DNA from: Enterobacteriaceae bacterium
GTDB lineage: Bacteria; Pseudomonadota; Gammaproteobacteria; Enterobacterales; Enterobacteriaceae
Direction: 5' to 3'
Length of the DNA stretch: 64,000 nucleotides
Assembly: GCA_902363335.1 (NCBI GenBank)
Contig: CABIZV010000011.1
Coordinates: 1 to 64,000, forward strand
Notes under the pieces: model-generated
Told to the model about the DNA's origin: nothing
What the model saw: only the letters and a program-made list of their open reading frames with translations
Database searches by the model: none
In this document: piece after piece, positions 1-8,650 of the stretch
Position numbering within the stretch: the first letter of the stretch is position 1
Layout: the number at the start of each line of letters is the position of its first letter
Program-made: the position numbers and the translations under genes

Positions 1-7
1 CTTTCAG

Positions 8-13
8 AGTCAA
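8..13 (-). promoter_or_regulatory. rrn P2 promoter, -35 element
   Basis: On the minus strand this reads TTGACT, placed about where the second rRNA promoter lies in enteric rrn operons. Its -10 box falls outside the window, so the call rests on the -35 hexamer, the preceding leader and the P1 promoter further upstream. Confidence 0.6.
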
Positions 14-98
14 GCGTTTAATTTCGCTTTTCTCTGCCGGCGTTCTTCTTAAGAACCCCGCTGACCCGGCGGCTTGTTTGCCGTTGTTCCGTCTCAGT

Positions 99-134
99 GG
101 GGCCGCATTATAGGGAGAAATTGAGAACCCGCAA
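99..134 (-). promoter_or_regulatory. rRNA operon P1 promoter (rrnA-like)
   Basis: On the minus strand there is a perfect TATAAT at 112-107 and a TTGCGG -35 box at 134-129, separated by 16 bp, followed by a GC-rich discriminator. The AT-rich stretch at about 135-175 fits an UP element and Fis-site region. In E. coli hemG is followed directly by rrnA, and the leader between P1 and P2 resembles the enteric rrn leader. P1 is the growth-rate and stringently controlled promoter. The 16S gene itself lies left of base 1. Confidence 0.85.
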
Positions 135-195
135 GCATAATTCTGAAAAATATTTTCGTTCGCTCATTTTCCAGGCAACTTGCCGTATTACCGCC

Positions 196-729
196 CTATT
201 TGCGTGAAAGTTGCGCGATTTCTTTGGCAAAACCCGCCACCTGTTCCCAATCGGTATACACCACCTCTTTACTTGTATCGGTCTCGCCGCCGGTCATCTT
301 CATTATCAAACGAATCATAAAGCGATCGAACCAGCCGTAGCGTGGGTAGCGCAGCGCCCCTGCGAATACTGCGCAGGTATCCGGCTGCCACGGAGAACGC
401 AGTAGAAACTTGCGTGTATAGCTGTTGGTCTGGGGGGAACGTTTCTCCGGCTTACGGGCCACCAGGTTTACCGAGAAGAAGGCACTCGGCACCGCTCGCA
501 ATGACGCAGCATGCTTTTTCACAAAGCGATCGAGCGCCGGGTGGAAGTGACCATAGCGAATAGAAGCCCCAATGATGACGCTGTCATAGAGCTGCCACTC
601 AATGGTGTCTGTACGGTTCAAATCAATCATCGCCGTATCCACACCCAGTTCACGCAACTGCGAGCAAAGGTAGGCGGCGATTTCGCGCGTTTGCCCATCA
701 CGGGTAGAAAAGAGCATTAATGTTTTCAA
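196..729 (-). CDS. hemG: Protoporphyrinogen IX dehydrogenase (quinone-linked)
   Basis: Oxidises protoporphyrinogen IX to protoporphyrin IX in haem synthesis and passes electrons to membrane quinones. The 177-residue protein is a short flavodoxin-fold protein: an N-terminal beta strand is followed by the FMN phosphate loop STRDGQT at residues 8-14, and a family-typical aromatic and basic segment lies near residues 125-145. E. coli HemG has 181 residues. It follows trkH with a 12-bp gap, as in E. coli, and precedes the rRNA promoter region. No clear terminator is visible before P1. Confidence 0.95.
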   Translation of the reverse strand: MKTLMLFSTRDGQTREIAAYLCSQLRELGVDTAMIDLNRTDTIEWQLYDSVIIGASIRYGHFHPALDRFVKKHAASLRAVPSAFFSVNLVARKPEKRSPQTNSYTRKFLLRSPWQPDTCAVFAGALRYPRYGWFDRFMIRLIMKMTGGETDTSKEVVYTDWEQVAGFAKEIAQLSRK

Positions 730-741
730 CGCTGACTCCTG

Positions 742-2193
742 TTATTCGCGCCAGAATGTTGGGGTAAACAGCACCAGCAGCGTAAAGACTTCAAGACGAC
801 CAAATAGCATATTCGCGATCAGGATCCACTTCGCTACCGGATTCATGCTGGCAAAGTTATCCGCCACCACGCCCAGCCCAGGGCCGAGGTTGTTTAGCGT
901 GGCGACGACGGAGGCAAATGCTGAGAAGTCATCAACACCGGTGGCGATGATGGCCAGCATGCTAATAATGAAGACCAGCGCATAAGCGGAGAAAAATCCC
1001 CACACCGCTTCGAGAATACGTTCAGGCAACGCACGGTTACCCAATTTAATGCTATAGACCGCATTCGGATGGACGAGGCGTTTGAGCTCGCGGTTCCCCT
1101 GCTTAAACAGCAGCAGAATACGAATCACCTTCAGACCACCACCCGTTGAACCTGCGCACCCGCCAATAAACGCTGAGCACAACAATAGTACAGGCAGGAA
1201 TAATGGCCATCGCGCAATGCTGTCAGTGGTGAAACCTGCGGTTGTCGCCATCGACACCACCTGGAAGAAAGCCTGGTTTAGCGTCGTCACCGCCGAAGCG
1301 TAAATATCGTGGAACCACAGCACTAAGGTACAGACGATCACAAGCGTCAGCTGTACGCCGATAAACATACGGAATTCCGGGTCACGCCAGTAGACTCTCA
1401 GGCTACGACCGCTGAGCAATGAGAAGTGCAAACCGTAGTTACAGCCGGAGATGAGCAAGAAGATAGCAATGATGGTGTTGATGGTTGGACTATTAAAGAA
1501 GCCGACACTGGCATCGTGCGTTGAGAAACCGCCGATAGCGATCGTGGCAAAACTGTGGCCGATAGCGTCAAACGCAGGCATTCCGGCAAACCATAAGGCC
1601 AATGCACACGCCACGGTCAGCAAGACGTAAATCAGCCACAGCGTTTTTGCCGTTTCAGCGATACGCGGGCGCATCTTGTTATCTTTTAGTGGCCCGGGCA
1701 TTTCTGCTCGGTAAAGCTGCATCCCCCCAACGCCGAGGATTGGCAGAATCGCCACGGCCAGCACGATGATCCCCATGCCGCCAAACCACTGCAGCATTTG
1801 TCGATAAAAGAGAATCGCGTGAGGTAAGGAGTCAAGCCCCACCAGCGTTGTCGCCCCCGTGGTGGTTAATCCCGAAAACGATTCAAAGAACGCATCGGTC
1901 ACCGTCAGGTTAGGCTGCTCGGAGAAGATAAACGGCAGCGCACCCACGCTCCCCAGCACCGTCCAGAACAACACGACAATCAGAAATCCTTCGCGGGATT
2001 TCAGCTCACCCTTCTCCCGACGGTTTGGCCACCACAGCAGCGAGCCAATCGCCAACGCAACAAAAAAGGTCTGAGTAAATGCGCGCCCGGCGCCATCGCG
2101 GTAAATCAAAGCCACCAAGCCCGGGAGGATCATTGTCCCCGAGAATAAGATGACCAGAAGTCCAACAATTCGAGTAATGGCACGAAAATGCAT
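742..2193 (-). CDS. trkH: Trk system potassium uptake protein TrkH
   Basis: Inner-membrane, ion-conducting subunit of the Trk potassium uptake system; it works with the cytoplasmic NAD-binding gating protein TrkA (not in this window). The 483 residues match the E. coli length. The protein is strongly hydrophobic and shows four pore-loop repeats, each with a conserved glycine filter, for example TTTGATTL near residue 112 and STGGG near residue 340. It probably shares a transcript with yigZ (42-bp gap) and hemG. Confidence 0.96.
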   Translation of the reverse strand: MHFRAITRIVGLLVILFSGTMILPGLVALIYRDGAGRAFTQTFFVALAIGSLLWWPNRREKGELKSREGFLIVVLFWTVLGSVGALPFIFSEQPNLTVTDAFFESFSGLTTTGATTLVGLDSLPHAILFYRQMLQWFGGMGIIVLAVAILPILGVGGMQLYRAEMPGPLKDNKMRPRIAETAKTLWLIYVLLTVACALALWFAGMPAFDAIGHSFATIAIGGFSTHDASVGFFNSPTINTIIAIFLLISGCNYGLHFSLLSGRSLRVYWRDPEFRMFIGVQLTLVIVCTLVLWFHDIYASAVTTLNQAFFQVVSMATTAGFTTDSIARWPLFLPVLLLCSAFIGGCAGSTGGGLKVIRILLLFKQGNRELKRLVHPNAVYSIKLGNRALPERILEAVWGFFSAYALVFIISMLAIIATGVDDFSAFASVVATLNNLGPGLGVVADNFASMNPVAKWILIANMLFGRLEVFTLLVLFTPTFWRE

Positions 2194-2235
2194 TTCCGGC
2201 GCGTCCTTTGATAATCAAAAAAATTCAGGAGGGGA

Positions 2236-2850
2236 TTATTCGTCAATCGCTAACAAATGCAATGAACCACGACTAAAATCTGCCAGTCTTGCCGAAAATT
2301 CAGGCACTTTTGCCTGAGGAAGCGCCACTCGAAGCTGCACCGACGCCTGATAGTCGCTGGAAACAATTTGCCCCGAATACTGCCCGACCAATGCCTCAAT
2401 ACCCGCAAGCTGCCCGTATTCACATAACAGAGTATATTCGGTTAATGGCGTTTTGAGCTGCGTGATGAGCAGATTCAATGCTTGCTGTACGCCGCCGCCA
2501 TAGGCTTTTACCAGCCCACCCGTTCCCAATAAGATACCGCCGTAGTAGCGCACCACCACGGCGGTGATTTCCCCCACACCGCTGCCCATCAACTGAGCGA
2601 GCATCGGTTTCCCGGCGGTACCTGCCGGTTCACCATCATCAGAAAAACCAAGCTGCTGCGAGTCATCGGGCCTACCAGCAACCCACGCCACACAATGGTG
2701 GCGTGCATCCGGGTGTTCTGCCCTCACCGACTCAACGAAGGCTTTTGCCGCCTCCACCCCGTCAGTATGCGCTAACAGGGTGATAAAACGGCTCTTCTTG
2801 ATCTCTTCAACAAAAGTGACCGGCTCAGCCGGTATTCGCCAGCTATCCAT
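2236..2850 (-). CDS. yigZ: IMPACT/YigZ family protein
   Basis: A 204-residue protein of the YigZ/IMPACT family (UPF0029). The N-terminal domain carries the family signature around residues 60-110 (SDDGEPAGTAGKPML, then VVVRYYGGILLGTGGL), and a smaller C-terminal domain resembles EF-G domain V. Its bacterial role is not settled; eukaryotic IMPACT modulates Gcn2 through Gcn1. The start codon shares one base with the pepQ stop codon, which points to translational coupling. Confidence 0.9.
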   Translation of the reverse strand: MDSWRIPAEPVTFVEEIKKSRFITLLAHTDGVEAAKAFVESVRAEHPDARHHCVAWVAGRPDDSQQLGFSDDGEPAGTAGKPMLAQLMGSGVGEITAVVVRYYGGILLGTGGLVKAYGGGVQQALNLLITQLKTPLTEYTLLCEYGQLAGIEALVGQYSGQIVSSDYQASVQLRVALPQAKVPEFSARLADFSRGSLHLLAIDE

Positions 2851-4181
2851 TACGCCAGTTTCAGGTCACGCGTCATGTTTTCAACATTGTTTTCGTGAAT
2901 GACCACGTTATCTTCAATACGAATGCCGCCGAAAGGTTTGAGCGCTTCAATTTTCTGCCAGTTGAAGTGTTTGCTGAACTGGCCTTCACGCCATGGTGCT
3001 AGCAGGGACTCGATAAAGTAGATACCCGGCTCGATGGTCAAGACCATACGCGGCTCCAGCACGCGGGTGCAGCGCAGATACGGATATTTCGATGGCGCCG
3101 CCAGATGCGTACCCGAGTCATCCTGCATAAAACCAGCAACATCATGAACCTGCAGACCCAGCGGGTGACCAATACCGTGTGGCATAAATGGCCCGGTCAG
3201 GTCGTTTTCCACCATGGCTTCTTCGCTCATGTCGGTCACGATCTGATGCTTACGCAGCAGTTTGGCAATACGCTGATGGAACTGAATGTGGTAATCCACA
3301 TAGCTGGTACCGGACTTCATGGTCGCAATCAGCGCCAGTTGCTCGGTATTCACATCTTTGATCAGCTGCGCATAGTCGTTATCGCTGTGCGCGGCCCAAG
3401 TACGCGTCAGGTCGGCGGCATAACCGTTGTATTCCGCCCCTGCATCAAGCAGGAAACTGCGAGATTCTGATGGCGCACGGTGATCCAGTTTGGTGTAGTG
3501 CAGCACGGAGGCATGCTCATTGAGGGCCACGATGTTGCCGTAAGGCACATCGGTATCACGATGACCTGTGGCCGTCAGGTACGCGAGGTTGATATCAAAC
3601 TCGCTCATGCCGGAACGGAACGCTTCTTCTGCCGCGCGATGCCCGTTAACCGCCATTTTCTGCGCTTCTCGCATACACGCTAATTCATAATCGGTTTTAT
3701 AAGCGCGGTAGTAGTGCAGATAATCAATCACCGGTTTCGGGTTGATGTTGTTCGCCGCGATCCCTAAGCCTAGCGCACGCTCTGGAACCGGACCAATATA
3801 GCCGATGTTGCCACGGGCGGCAGGCAGCTGGCTGCCAATACCGTCCGCTTTCGGCAGCGCAATCACCTCAACCTCTTCTGTCCAGAATGAGGTTGGCAGT
3901 GGTTCAACGTTATGCCAGTAATCCACCGGCAGATAGAACCACAGCTTCGGTTTGTTCACCCCGTCCACCAGCAGCCAGCAGTTCGGTACCTGAGTGACCG
4001 GCACCCACGCTTTAAACTGCGGGTTGACCTTGAACGGATAGGCGTGGTCATCGAGAAAAACATTCATCAGCTCGCCGGAGTGGATAAGCAACGCATCAAG
4101 CTTGAAACGCTCGAGTGCATTACGCGCCCGCTCTTGTAAGGTAACAATATGATTTTTATAGAGTGCGGCCAGAGATTCCAT
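2850..4181 (-). CDS. pepQ: Xaa-Pro dipeptidase (prolidase)
   Basis: Cytoplasmic metallopeptidase that cleaves dipeptides with C-terminal proline. The 443-residue length equals that of the E. coli enzyme. It has the pita-bread M24 fold, with metal ligands D246 and D257 in the segments LLDAG and YAADLTRTW, a histidine in the MPHGIGHPLG segment and glutamates in the C-terminal part (TIEPGIY; IRIEDN). It diverges from fadB, and yigZ, trkH and hemG lie downstream on the same strand. Confidence 0.96.
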   Translation of the reverse strand: MESLAALYKNHIVTLQERARNALERFKLDALLIHSGELMNVFLDDHAYPFKVNPQFKAWVPVTQVPNCWLLVDGVNKPKLWFYLPVDYWHNVEPLPTSFWTEEVEVIALPKADGIGSQLPAARGNIGYIGPVPERALGLGIAANNINPKPVIDYLHYYRAYKTDYELACMREAQKMAVNGHRAAEEAFRSGMSEFDINLAYLTATGHRDTDVPYGNIVALNEHASVLHYTKLDHRAPSESRSFLLDAGAEYNGYAADLTRTWAAHSDNDYAQLIKDVNTEQLALIATMKSGTSYVDYHIQFHQRIAKLLRKHQIVTDMSEEAMVENDLTGPFMPHGIGHPLGLQVHDVAGFMQDDSGTHLAAPSKYPYLRCTRVLEPRMVLTIEPGIYFIESLLAPWREGQFSKHFNWQKIEALKPFGGIRIEDNVVIHENNVENMTRDLKLA

Positions 4182-4328
4182 TATTTATCCTTCTGAATAT
4201 TTACCCTCAAGTTTCCGCATATTAGCACACCTCTTCCACCCTGCGTGATTTACACCGGGCGTGATCGCGCCAGCAAATATTTAAAGAGTCATTTGCATTT
4301 ATTTAACACAAAATACACACTCGAGTTT

Positions 4329-4345
4329 ATCTGGTACGACCAGAT
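4329..4345 (+). promoter_or_regulatory. FadR operator of fadBA
   Basis: The 17-bp sequence ATCTGGTACGACCAGAT is a near-perfect FadR site 26 bp before the fadB start codon. FadR represses fadBA until long-chain acyl-CoA releases it from DNA, so the operon is induced during growth on fatty acids. The match is read directly from sequence; regulation is known from E. coli. Confidence 0.93.
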
Positions 4346-4371
4346 CACTTTGCTGGATTCAGGAGACTGAC

Positions 4372-6561
4372 ATGCTCTACAAAGGCGACACCCTGTACCT
4401 CAACTGGCTGGAAGATGGCATTGCCGAACTGGTGTTCGATGCCCCCGGCTCCGTTAACAAGTTAGATACCGCGACCGTAGCCAGCCTCGGCCAGGCGCTC
4501 GACGTCCTCGAAAAACAAAAAGAGCTCAAGGGACTGCTGCTGCGCTCTGAAAAGGCGGCTTTTATTGTCGGCGCGGATATTACCGAATTCCTTTCGCTGT
4601 TCCTGGTGCCTGAAGAACAGTTCAGCCAGTGGCTGCATTTTGCCAATAGCGTCTTTAATCGTCTGGAAGATTTGCCGGTTCCGACCCTTTCCGCCATTAA
4701 CGGTTATGCGCTGGGCGGCGGCTGTGAATGCGTGCTGGCGACCGACTACCGTCTGGCGACGCCGGATCTGCGTATCGGCTTACCGGAAACGAAGCTGGGC
4801 ATTATGCCGGGCTTTGGCGGTTCCGTACGTCTGCCGCGCCTGTTGGGTGCCGACAGCGCGCTGGAAATTATCGCGGCCGGTAAAGATGTCAGCGCTGAGC
4901 AAGCGCTGAAACTCGGATTGGTTGATGGCGTGGTGAAACCGGAGAAACTGTTCGATGGCGCGCTGGCGGTACTGCGCCAGGCGATCAACGGCGACCTCGA
5001 CTGGAAAGCCAAACGTCAGCCTAAGCTTGAACCTCTCAAGCTCAGCAAAATTGAAGCCACCATGAGCTTCACCATCGCCAAAGGCATGGTGATGCAGACG
5101 GCGGGTAAACACTACCCGGCGCCGATTACGGCGGTGAAAACCATTGAAGCGGCGGCGCGTTTTGGCCGTGAAGAAGCGCTGAATCTGGAAAACAAAAGTT
5201 TTGTCCCACTGGCCCATTCTAATGAAGCCCGTGCGCTAGTCGGTATTTTCCTCAACGACCAATTCGTGAAAGGTCAGGCGAAGAAACTGACCAAAAATAC
5301 CGAGCCACCAAAACATGCTGCCGTACTGGGTGCAGGTATTATGGGCGGCGGGATTGCCTACCAGTCTGCCTGGAAAGGCGTGCCGGTCATCATGAAGGAT
5401 ATCAACGAAAAATCACTGACGCTTGGCATGAATGAGGCCAGCAAACTGCTCAACAAGCAGCTCGAGCGCGGTAAGATTAACGGTCTTAAGCTCGCAAGCG
5501 TTATCTCGACAATTCAACCGACGCTGGAATATTCAGGATTTGATCGCGTGGATGTTGTCGTCGAGGCGGTGGTAGAAAACCCGAAGGTGAAAAAAGCGGT
5601 GCTGGCGGAAACCGAGCAGAAAGTCCGCCCGGATACCGTACTGGCCTCAAACACGTCGACCATTCCCATTGGTGAGCTGGCGGATGTGCTTGAGCGCCCG
5701 GAAAACTTCTGCGGTATGCACTTCTTCAATCCGGTGCACCGGATGCCACTGGTTGAGATTATCCGCGGCAAGAAAACCTCAGACAGCACCATCGCCAAAG
5801 TGGTCGCATGGGCGAGCAAAATGGGCAAAACGCCGATTGTGGTTAACGACTGCCCAGGCTTCTTCGTTAACCGCGTGCTGTTCCCTTATTTCGCCGGTTT
5901 TAGTCAGTTACTGCGCGACGGTGCGGACTTCCGCAAGGTCGATAAAGTGATGGAGAAACAGTTCGGTTGGCCAATGGGCCCAGCCTACCTGCTCGACGTC
6001 GTCGGTATTGATACCGCCCACCACGCGCAGGCCGTGATGGCCGCCGGTTTCCCACAGCGTATGCAGAAAGATTACCGCGACGCTATCGACGCGCTGTTCG
6101 ATGCCAGCCGCTACGGTCAGAAAAATGGTCTGGGCTTCTGGCGTTATAAAGAAGACAGCAAGGGCAAGCCAAAGAAAGAAGAAGATCCTGCGGTGGATAG
6201 CCTGCTGGCCGACGTCAGCCTGCCAAAACGCGACTTCTCTGATGAAGAGATTATCGCCCGCATGATGATTCCGATGGTCAACGAAGTGGTGCGCTGTCTG
6301 GAAGAAGGCATTATCGCAAGCCCGGCAGAAGCCGATATGGCGCTGGTCTACGGCCTTGGGTTCCCTCCGTTCCACGGCGGCGCATTCCGCTGGCTGGATA
6401 CGCAGGGCAGCGCGAAGTATCTCGATATGGCGCAGCAATACCAGCATCTCGGCCCGCTGTATGAAGTGCCGGCGGGTCTGCGTGATAAAGCGCGCCATAA
6501 CGAAGCGTATTATCCCCCAGTTGAGCCAGCCCGCCCGGCTGGTGAGCTGAAAACGGCTTAA
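4372..6561 (+). CDS. fadB: Fatty acid oxidation complex subunit alpha
   Basis: Multifunctional subunit of the aerobic beta-oxidation complex, pairing with FadA as alpha2beta2. Residues 1 to about 190 form the enoyl-CoA hydratase/isomerase domain with the catalytic pair E119 and E139. From about residue 310 the 3-hydroxyacyl-CoA dehydrogenase domain begins with the NAD loop GAGIMGGG, and the FNPVHRMPLVEI segment contains its catalytic histidine. The 729 residues equal the E. coli length. fadA follows after 9 bp. The upstream FadR operator indicates fatty-acid-responsive control. Confidence 0.98.
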   Translation: MLYKGDTLYLNWLEDGIAELVFDAPGSVNKLDTATVASLGQALDVLEKQKELKGLLLRSEKAAFIVGADITEFLSLFLVPEEQFSQWLHFANSVFNRLEDLPVPTLSAINGYALGGGCECVLATDYRLATPDLRIGLPETKLGIMPGFGGSVRLPRLLGADSALEIIAAGKDVSAEQALKLGLVDGVVKPEKLFDGALAVLRQAINGDLDWKAKRQPKLEPLKLSKIEATMSFTIAKGMVMQTAGKHYPAPITAVKTIEAAARFGREEALNLENKSFVPLAHSNEARALVGIFLNDQFVKGQAKKLTKNTEPPKHAAVLGAGIMGGGIAYQSAWKGVPVIMKDINEKSLTLGMNEASKLLNKQLERGKINGLKLASVISTIQPTLEYSGFDRVDVVVEAVVENPKVKKAVLAETEQKVRPDTVLASNTSTIPIGELADVLERPENFCGMHFFNPVHRMPLVEIIRGKKTSDSTIAKVVAWASKMGKTPIVVNDCPGFFVNRVLFPYFAGFSQLLRDGADFRKVDKVMEKQFGWPMGPAYLLDVVGIDTAHHAQAVMAAGFPQRMQKDYRDAIDALFDASRYGQKNGLGFWRYKEDSKGKPKKEEDPAVDSLLADVSLPKRDFSDEEIIARMMIPMVNEVVRCLEEGIIASPAEADMALVYGLGFPPFHGGAFRWLDTQGSAKYLDMAQQYQHLGPLYEVPAGLRDKARHNEAYYPPVEPARPAGELKTA

Positions 6562-6570
6562 GGAGTCACG

Positions 6571-7734
6571 ATGGAACAGGTTGTTATTGTTGATGCAATT
6601 CGTACCCCGATGGGCCGCTCAAAAGGGGGCGCGTTCCGCAACGTCCGCGCAGAAGATCTTTCTGCCCATCTGATGCGCAGCCTGCTGGCGCGTAACCCAG
6701 CGCTTGAAGCTGCGGCTATTGACGACATCTATTGGGGCTGCGTACAGCAGACGCTGGAACAAGGCTTCAATATTGCCCGTAACGCTTCATTGCTGGCGGA
6801 AATTCCGCATTCCGTTCCGGCGGTGACCGTCAACCGCTTGTGCGGTTCCTCTATGCAGGCATTACACGATGCCGCTCGCATGATCATGACCGGCGATGCG
6901 CAGGTGTGTCTGGTTGGCGGCGTTGAGCACATGGGCCATGTGCCAATGAGCCACGGCGTGGATTTCCATCCAGGGATGAGCCGCACCGTAGCCAAAGCCG
7001 CCGGTATGATGGGGCTAACGGCTGAAATGCTTTCGCGTATGCACGGTATCAACCGTGAAATGCAGGACGCTTTCGCCGCCCGTTCTCACGCTCGCGCCTG
7101 GGCCGCAACCCAGTCCGGCGCCTTTAAGAATGAGATCATTCCCACCGGTGGTCACGATGCGGACGGTGTACTGAAGCAGTTTAATTACGATGAAGTCATT
7201 CGCCCGGAAACCACCGTTGAAGCGCTTTCGACCCTGCGCCCGGCATTCGATCCGGTTACCGGGACAGTCACTGCGGGAACCTCCTCAGCACTCTCCGACG
7301 GGGCTTCCGCCATGCTGGTGATGAGCGAGAGTCGCGCACGGGCGCTGGGATTAACCCCTCGCGCGCGAATTCGTTCCATGGCCGTGGTCGGCTGCGATCC
7401 TTCTATTATGGGTTACGGCCCGGTTCCTGCCTCAAAGCTGGCCTTGAAGAAAGCCGGTTTAGCCACAAGCGATATTGATTTGTTTGAAATGAACGAAGCG
7501 TTTGCCGCACAGATCCTGCCATGTATTAAAGATCTGGGGCTAATGGAGCAGATCGACGAGAAGATCAACCTCAACGGCGGCGCTATCGCGCTGGGCCACC
7601 CGCTCGGGTGCTCCGGTACGCGAATCACCACCACCCTGCTGAACCTGATGGAACGCAAAGACGCCCAGTTTGGTCTGGCGACGATGTGTATCGGATTAGG
7701 TCAGGGGATCGCGACGGTTATCGAGCGCGTATAA
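6571..7734 (+). CDS. fadA: 3-ketoacyl-CoA thiolase
   Basis: Beta subunit of the fatty acid oxidation complex; cleaves 3-ketoacyl-CoA with CoA to release acetyl-CoA. The 387-residue thiolase has nucleophile C91 in the segment NRLCGSS, the GHPLGCSG motif containing the active histidine near residue 343, and the C-terminal CIGLGQG motif with the second active cysteine near 373. It is the last gene of fadBA; a REP pair and an intrinsic terminator follow. Confidence 0.98.
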   Translation: MEQVVIVDAIRTPMGRSKGGAFRNVRAEDLSAHLMRSLLARNPALEAAAIDDIYWGCVQQTLEQGFNIARNASLLAEIPHSVPAVTVNRLCGSSMQALHDAARMIMTGDAQVCLVGGVEHMGHVPMSHGVDFHPGMSRTVAKAAGMMGLTAEMLSRMHGINREMQDAFAARSHARAWAATQSGAFKNEIIPTGGHDADGVLKQFNYDEVIRPETTVEALSTLRPAFDPVTGTVTAGTSSALSDGASAMLVMSESRARALGLTPRARIRSMAVVGCDPSIMGYGPVPASKLALKKAGLATSDIDLFEMNEAFAAQILPCIKDLGLMEQIDEKINLNGGAIALGHPLGCSGTRITTTLLNLMERKDAQFGLATMCIGLGQGIATVIERV

Positions 7735-7767
7735 AAACGCGCTCAATACGCAAACATTATCATTACT

Positions 7768-7834
7768 GTAGGCCGGGCAAGCGGAGCACCCCCGGCAAAC
7801 ATGCCGGATGGCAACGCTGCGCGTCTTATCCGGC
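7768..7834. repeat. REP/BIME palindromes after fadA
   Basis: Two palindromic REP-like units. The first (about 7768-7797) contains GTAGGCCGGGCAAGCGGAGC and ends CCCGGC. The second (about 7803-7834) begins GCCGGATGGC and ends TTATCCGGC. Such units sit in transcribed intergenic regions of enteric bacteria and can protect upstream mRNA from 3' exonucleases. Confidence 0.8.
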
Positions 7835-7866
7835 ATACAGCACAACAAAGTTTAGTTGCCGTTCTT

Positions 7867-7891
7867 CCCGCCTGTCAGGGGCGGGTTTTTT
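7867..7891 (+). terminator. Intrinsic terminator of fadBA
   Basis: Hairpin CCCGCC / GGCGGG (7867-7872 with 7880-7885) is followed by six T residues on the plus strand. It lies just before the end of fre, which is transcribed toward it from the other side. Confidence 0.85.
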
Positions 7892-7899
7892 ATTGCCTA

Positions 7900-8601
7900 T
7901 CAGATAAAGGCAAACGCATCGCCGAACAAGCGGTCTTCACGCGCCTGACGTTCATTGCAGAACAGGTCACGAGCAATCTTCGCCATTTCAAAGCGACCGG
8001 CGATGTAGATGTCGTGCTCCGCCAGCGTACCGTAATCCTGCAATACCGCCGTCAAAACGGTACCAGAACGTCCGCGCCAGCCCTCTTCCGGCTGCTCAAC
8101 TACCGGTTCAACGCGCAGATTAGGGTGAGTCACCGACAGCGCTTCCAGCTCAGAGAGATCGTAGAGATGCTTCTCTTCGCGGCCACCCCAGTAAATCGTC
8201 ACATCACGATTCGGGTTACGCGCCAGCGCGGTCAGAAGAATAGAACGCACATAAGAGAAGCCGGTACCGCCAGCAATGAGCACCAGCGGACGCTCGTCTT
8301 CTTCGCGCAGCCAGGCCTCGCCGTGTGGGATATCGACCACCACCTGACGATCTTTCAGAATGCGGTCCATAACCGCCATCGCGTACAGGTTTAGCTCTGA
8401 AGCACCGATATGCAGCTCAATGAACGCTTTTTCGTCCGGCGTAGAGGCCATGGAGAACGGGCGTTTGTCACGCTCATCCATTACCACCATCAGATACTGC
8501 CCGGCGCGGAATGAGAAGGCGGCGTCTGGCACTAAACGAACGCGATATACCGTATCGGTAATGGCATCCACTGAAGTCACTTTACAGCTTAAGGTTGTCA
8601 T
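7900..8601 (-). CDS. fre: NAD(P)H-flavin reductase
   Basis: Reduces free flavins with NAD(P)H and releases reduced flavin for other enzymes. From the ATG at 8601 the protein has 233 residues, the E. coli length, beginning MTTLSCKVTS. It shows the ferredoxin-reductase layout: a flavin-binding barrel with RPFSMAST, then an NAD(P) domain with GGTGFSY, ending in the family-typical GDAFAFI. The frame stays open upstream into ubiD sequence, but that part is out of frame with ubiD and unlike Fre. It lies 49 bp after ubiD. Confidence 0.95.
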   Translation of the reverse strand: MTTLSCKVTSVDAITDTVYRVRLVPDAAFSFRAGQYLMVVMDERDKRPFSMASTPDEKAFIELHIGASELNLYAMAVMDRILKDRQVVVDIPHGEAWLREEDERPLVLIAGGTGFSYVRSILLTALARNPNRDVTIYWGGREEKHLYDLSELEALSVTHPNLRVEPVVEQPEEGWRGRSGTVLTAVLQDYGTLAEHDIYIAGRFEMAKIARDLFCNERQAREDRLFGDAFAFI

Positions 8602-8650
8602 GCGCTCCCTCTGTCGGGTCTTTCCCCATCCACAAGTCAGGGAATATTTA

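Noticed and set aside
7801..8394. 197-codon plus-strand frame after fadA
   Set aside because: Starts in a REP unit and runs antisense through fre; no support as a gene.
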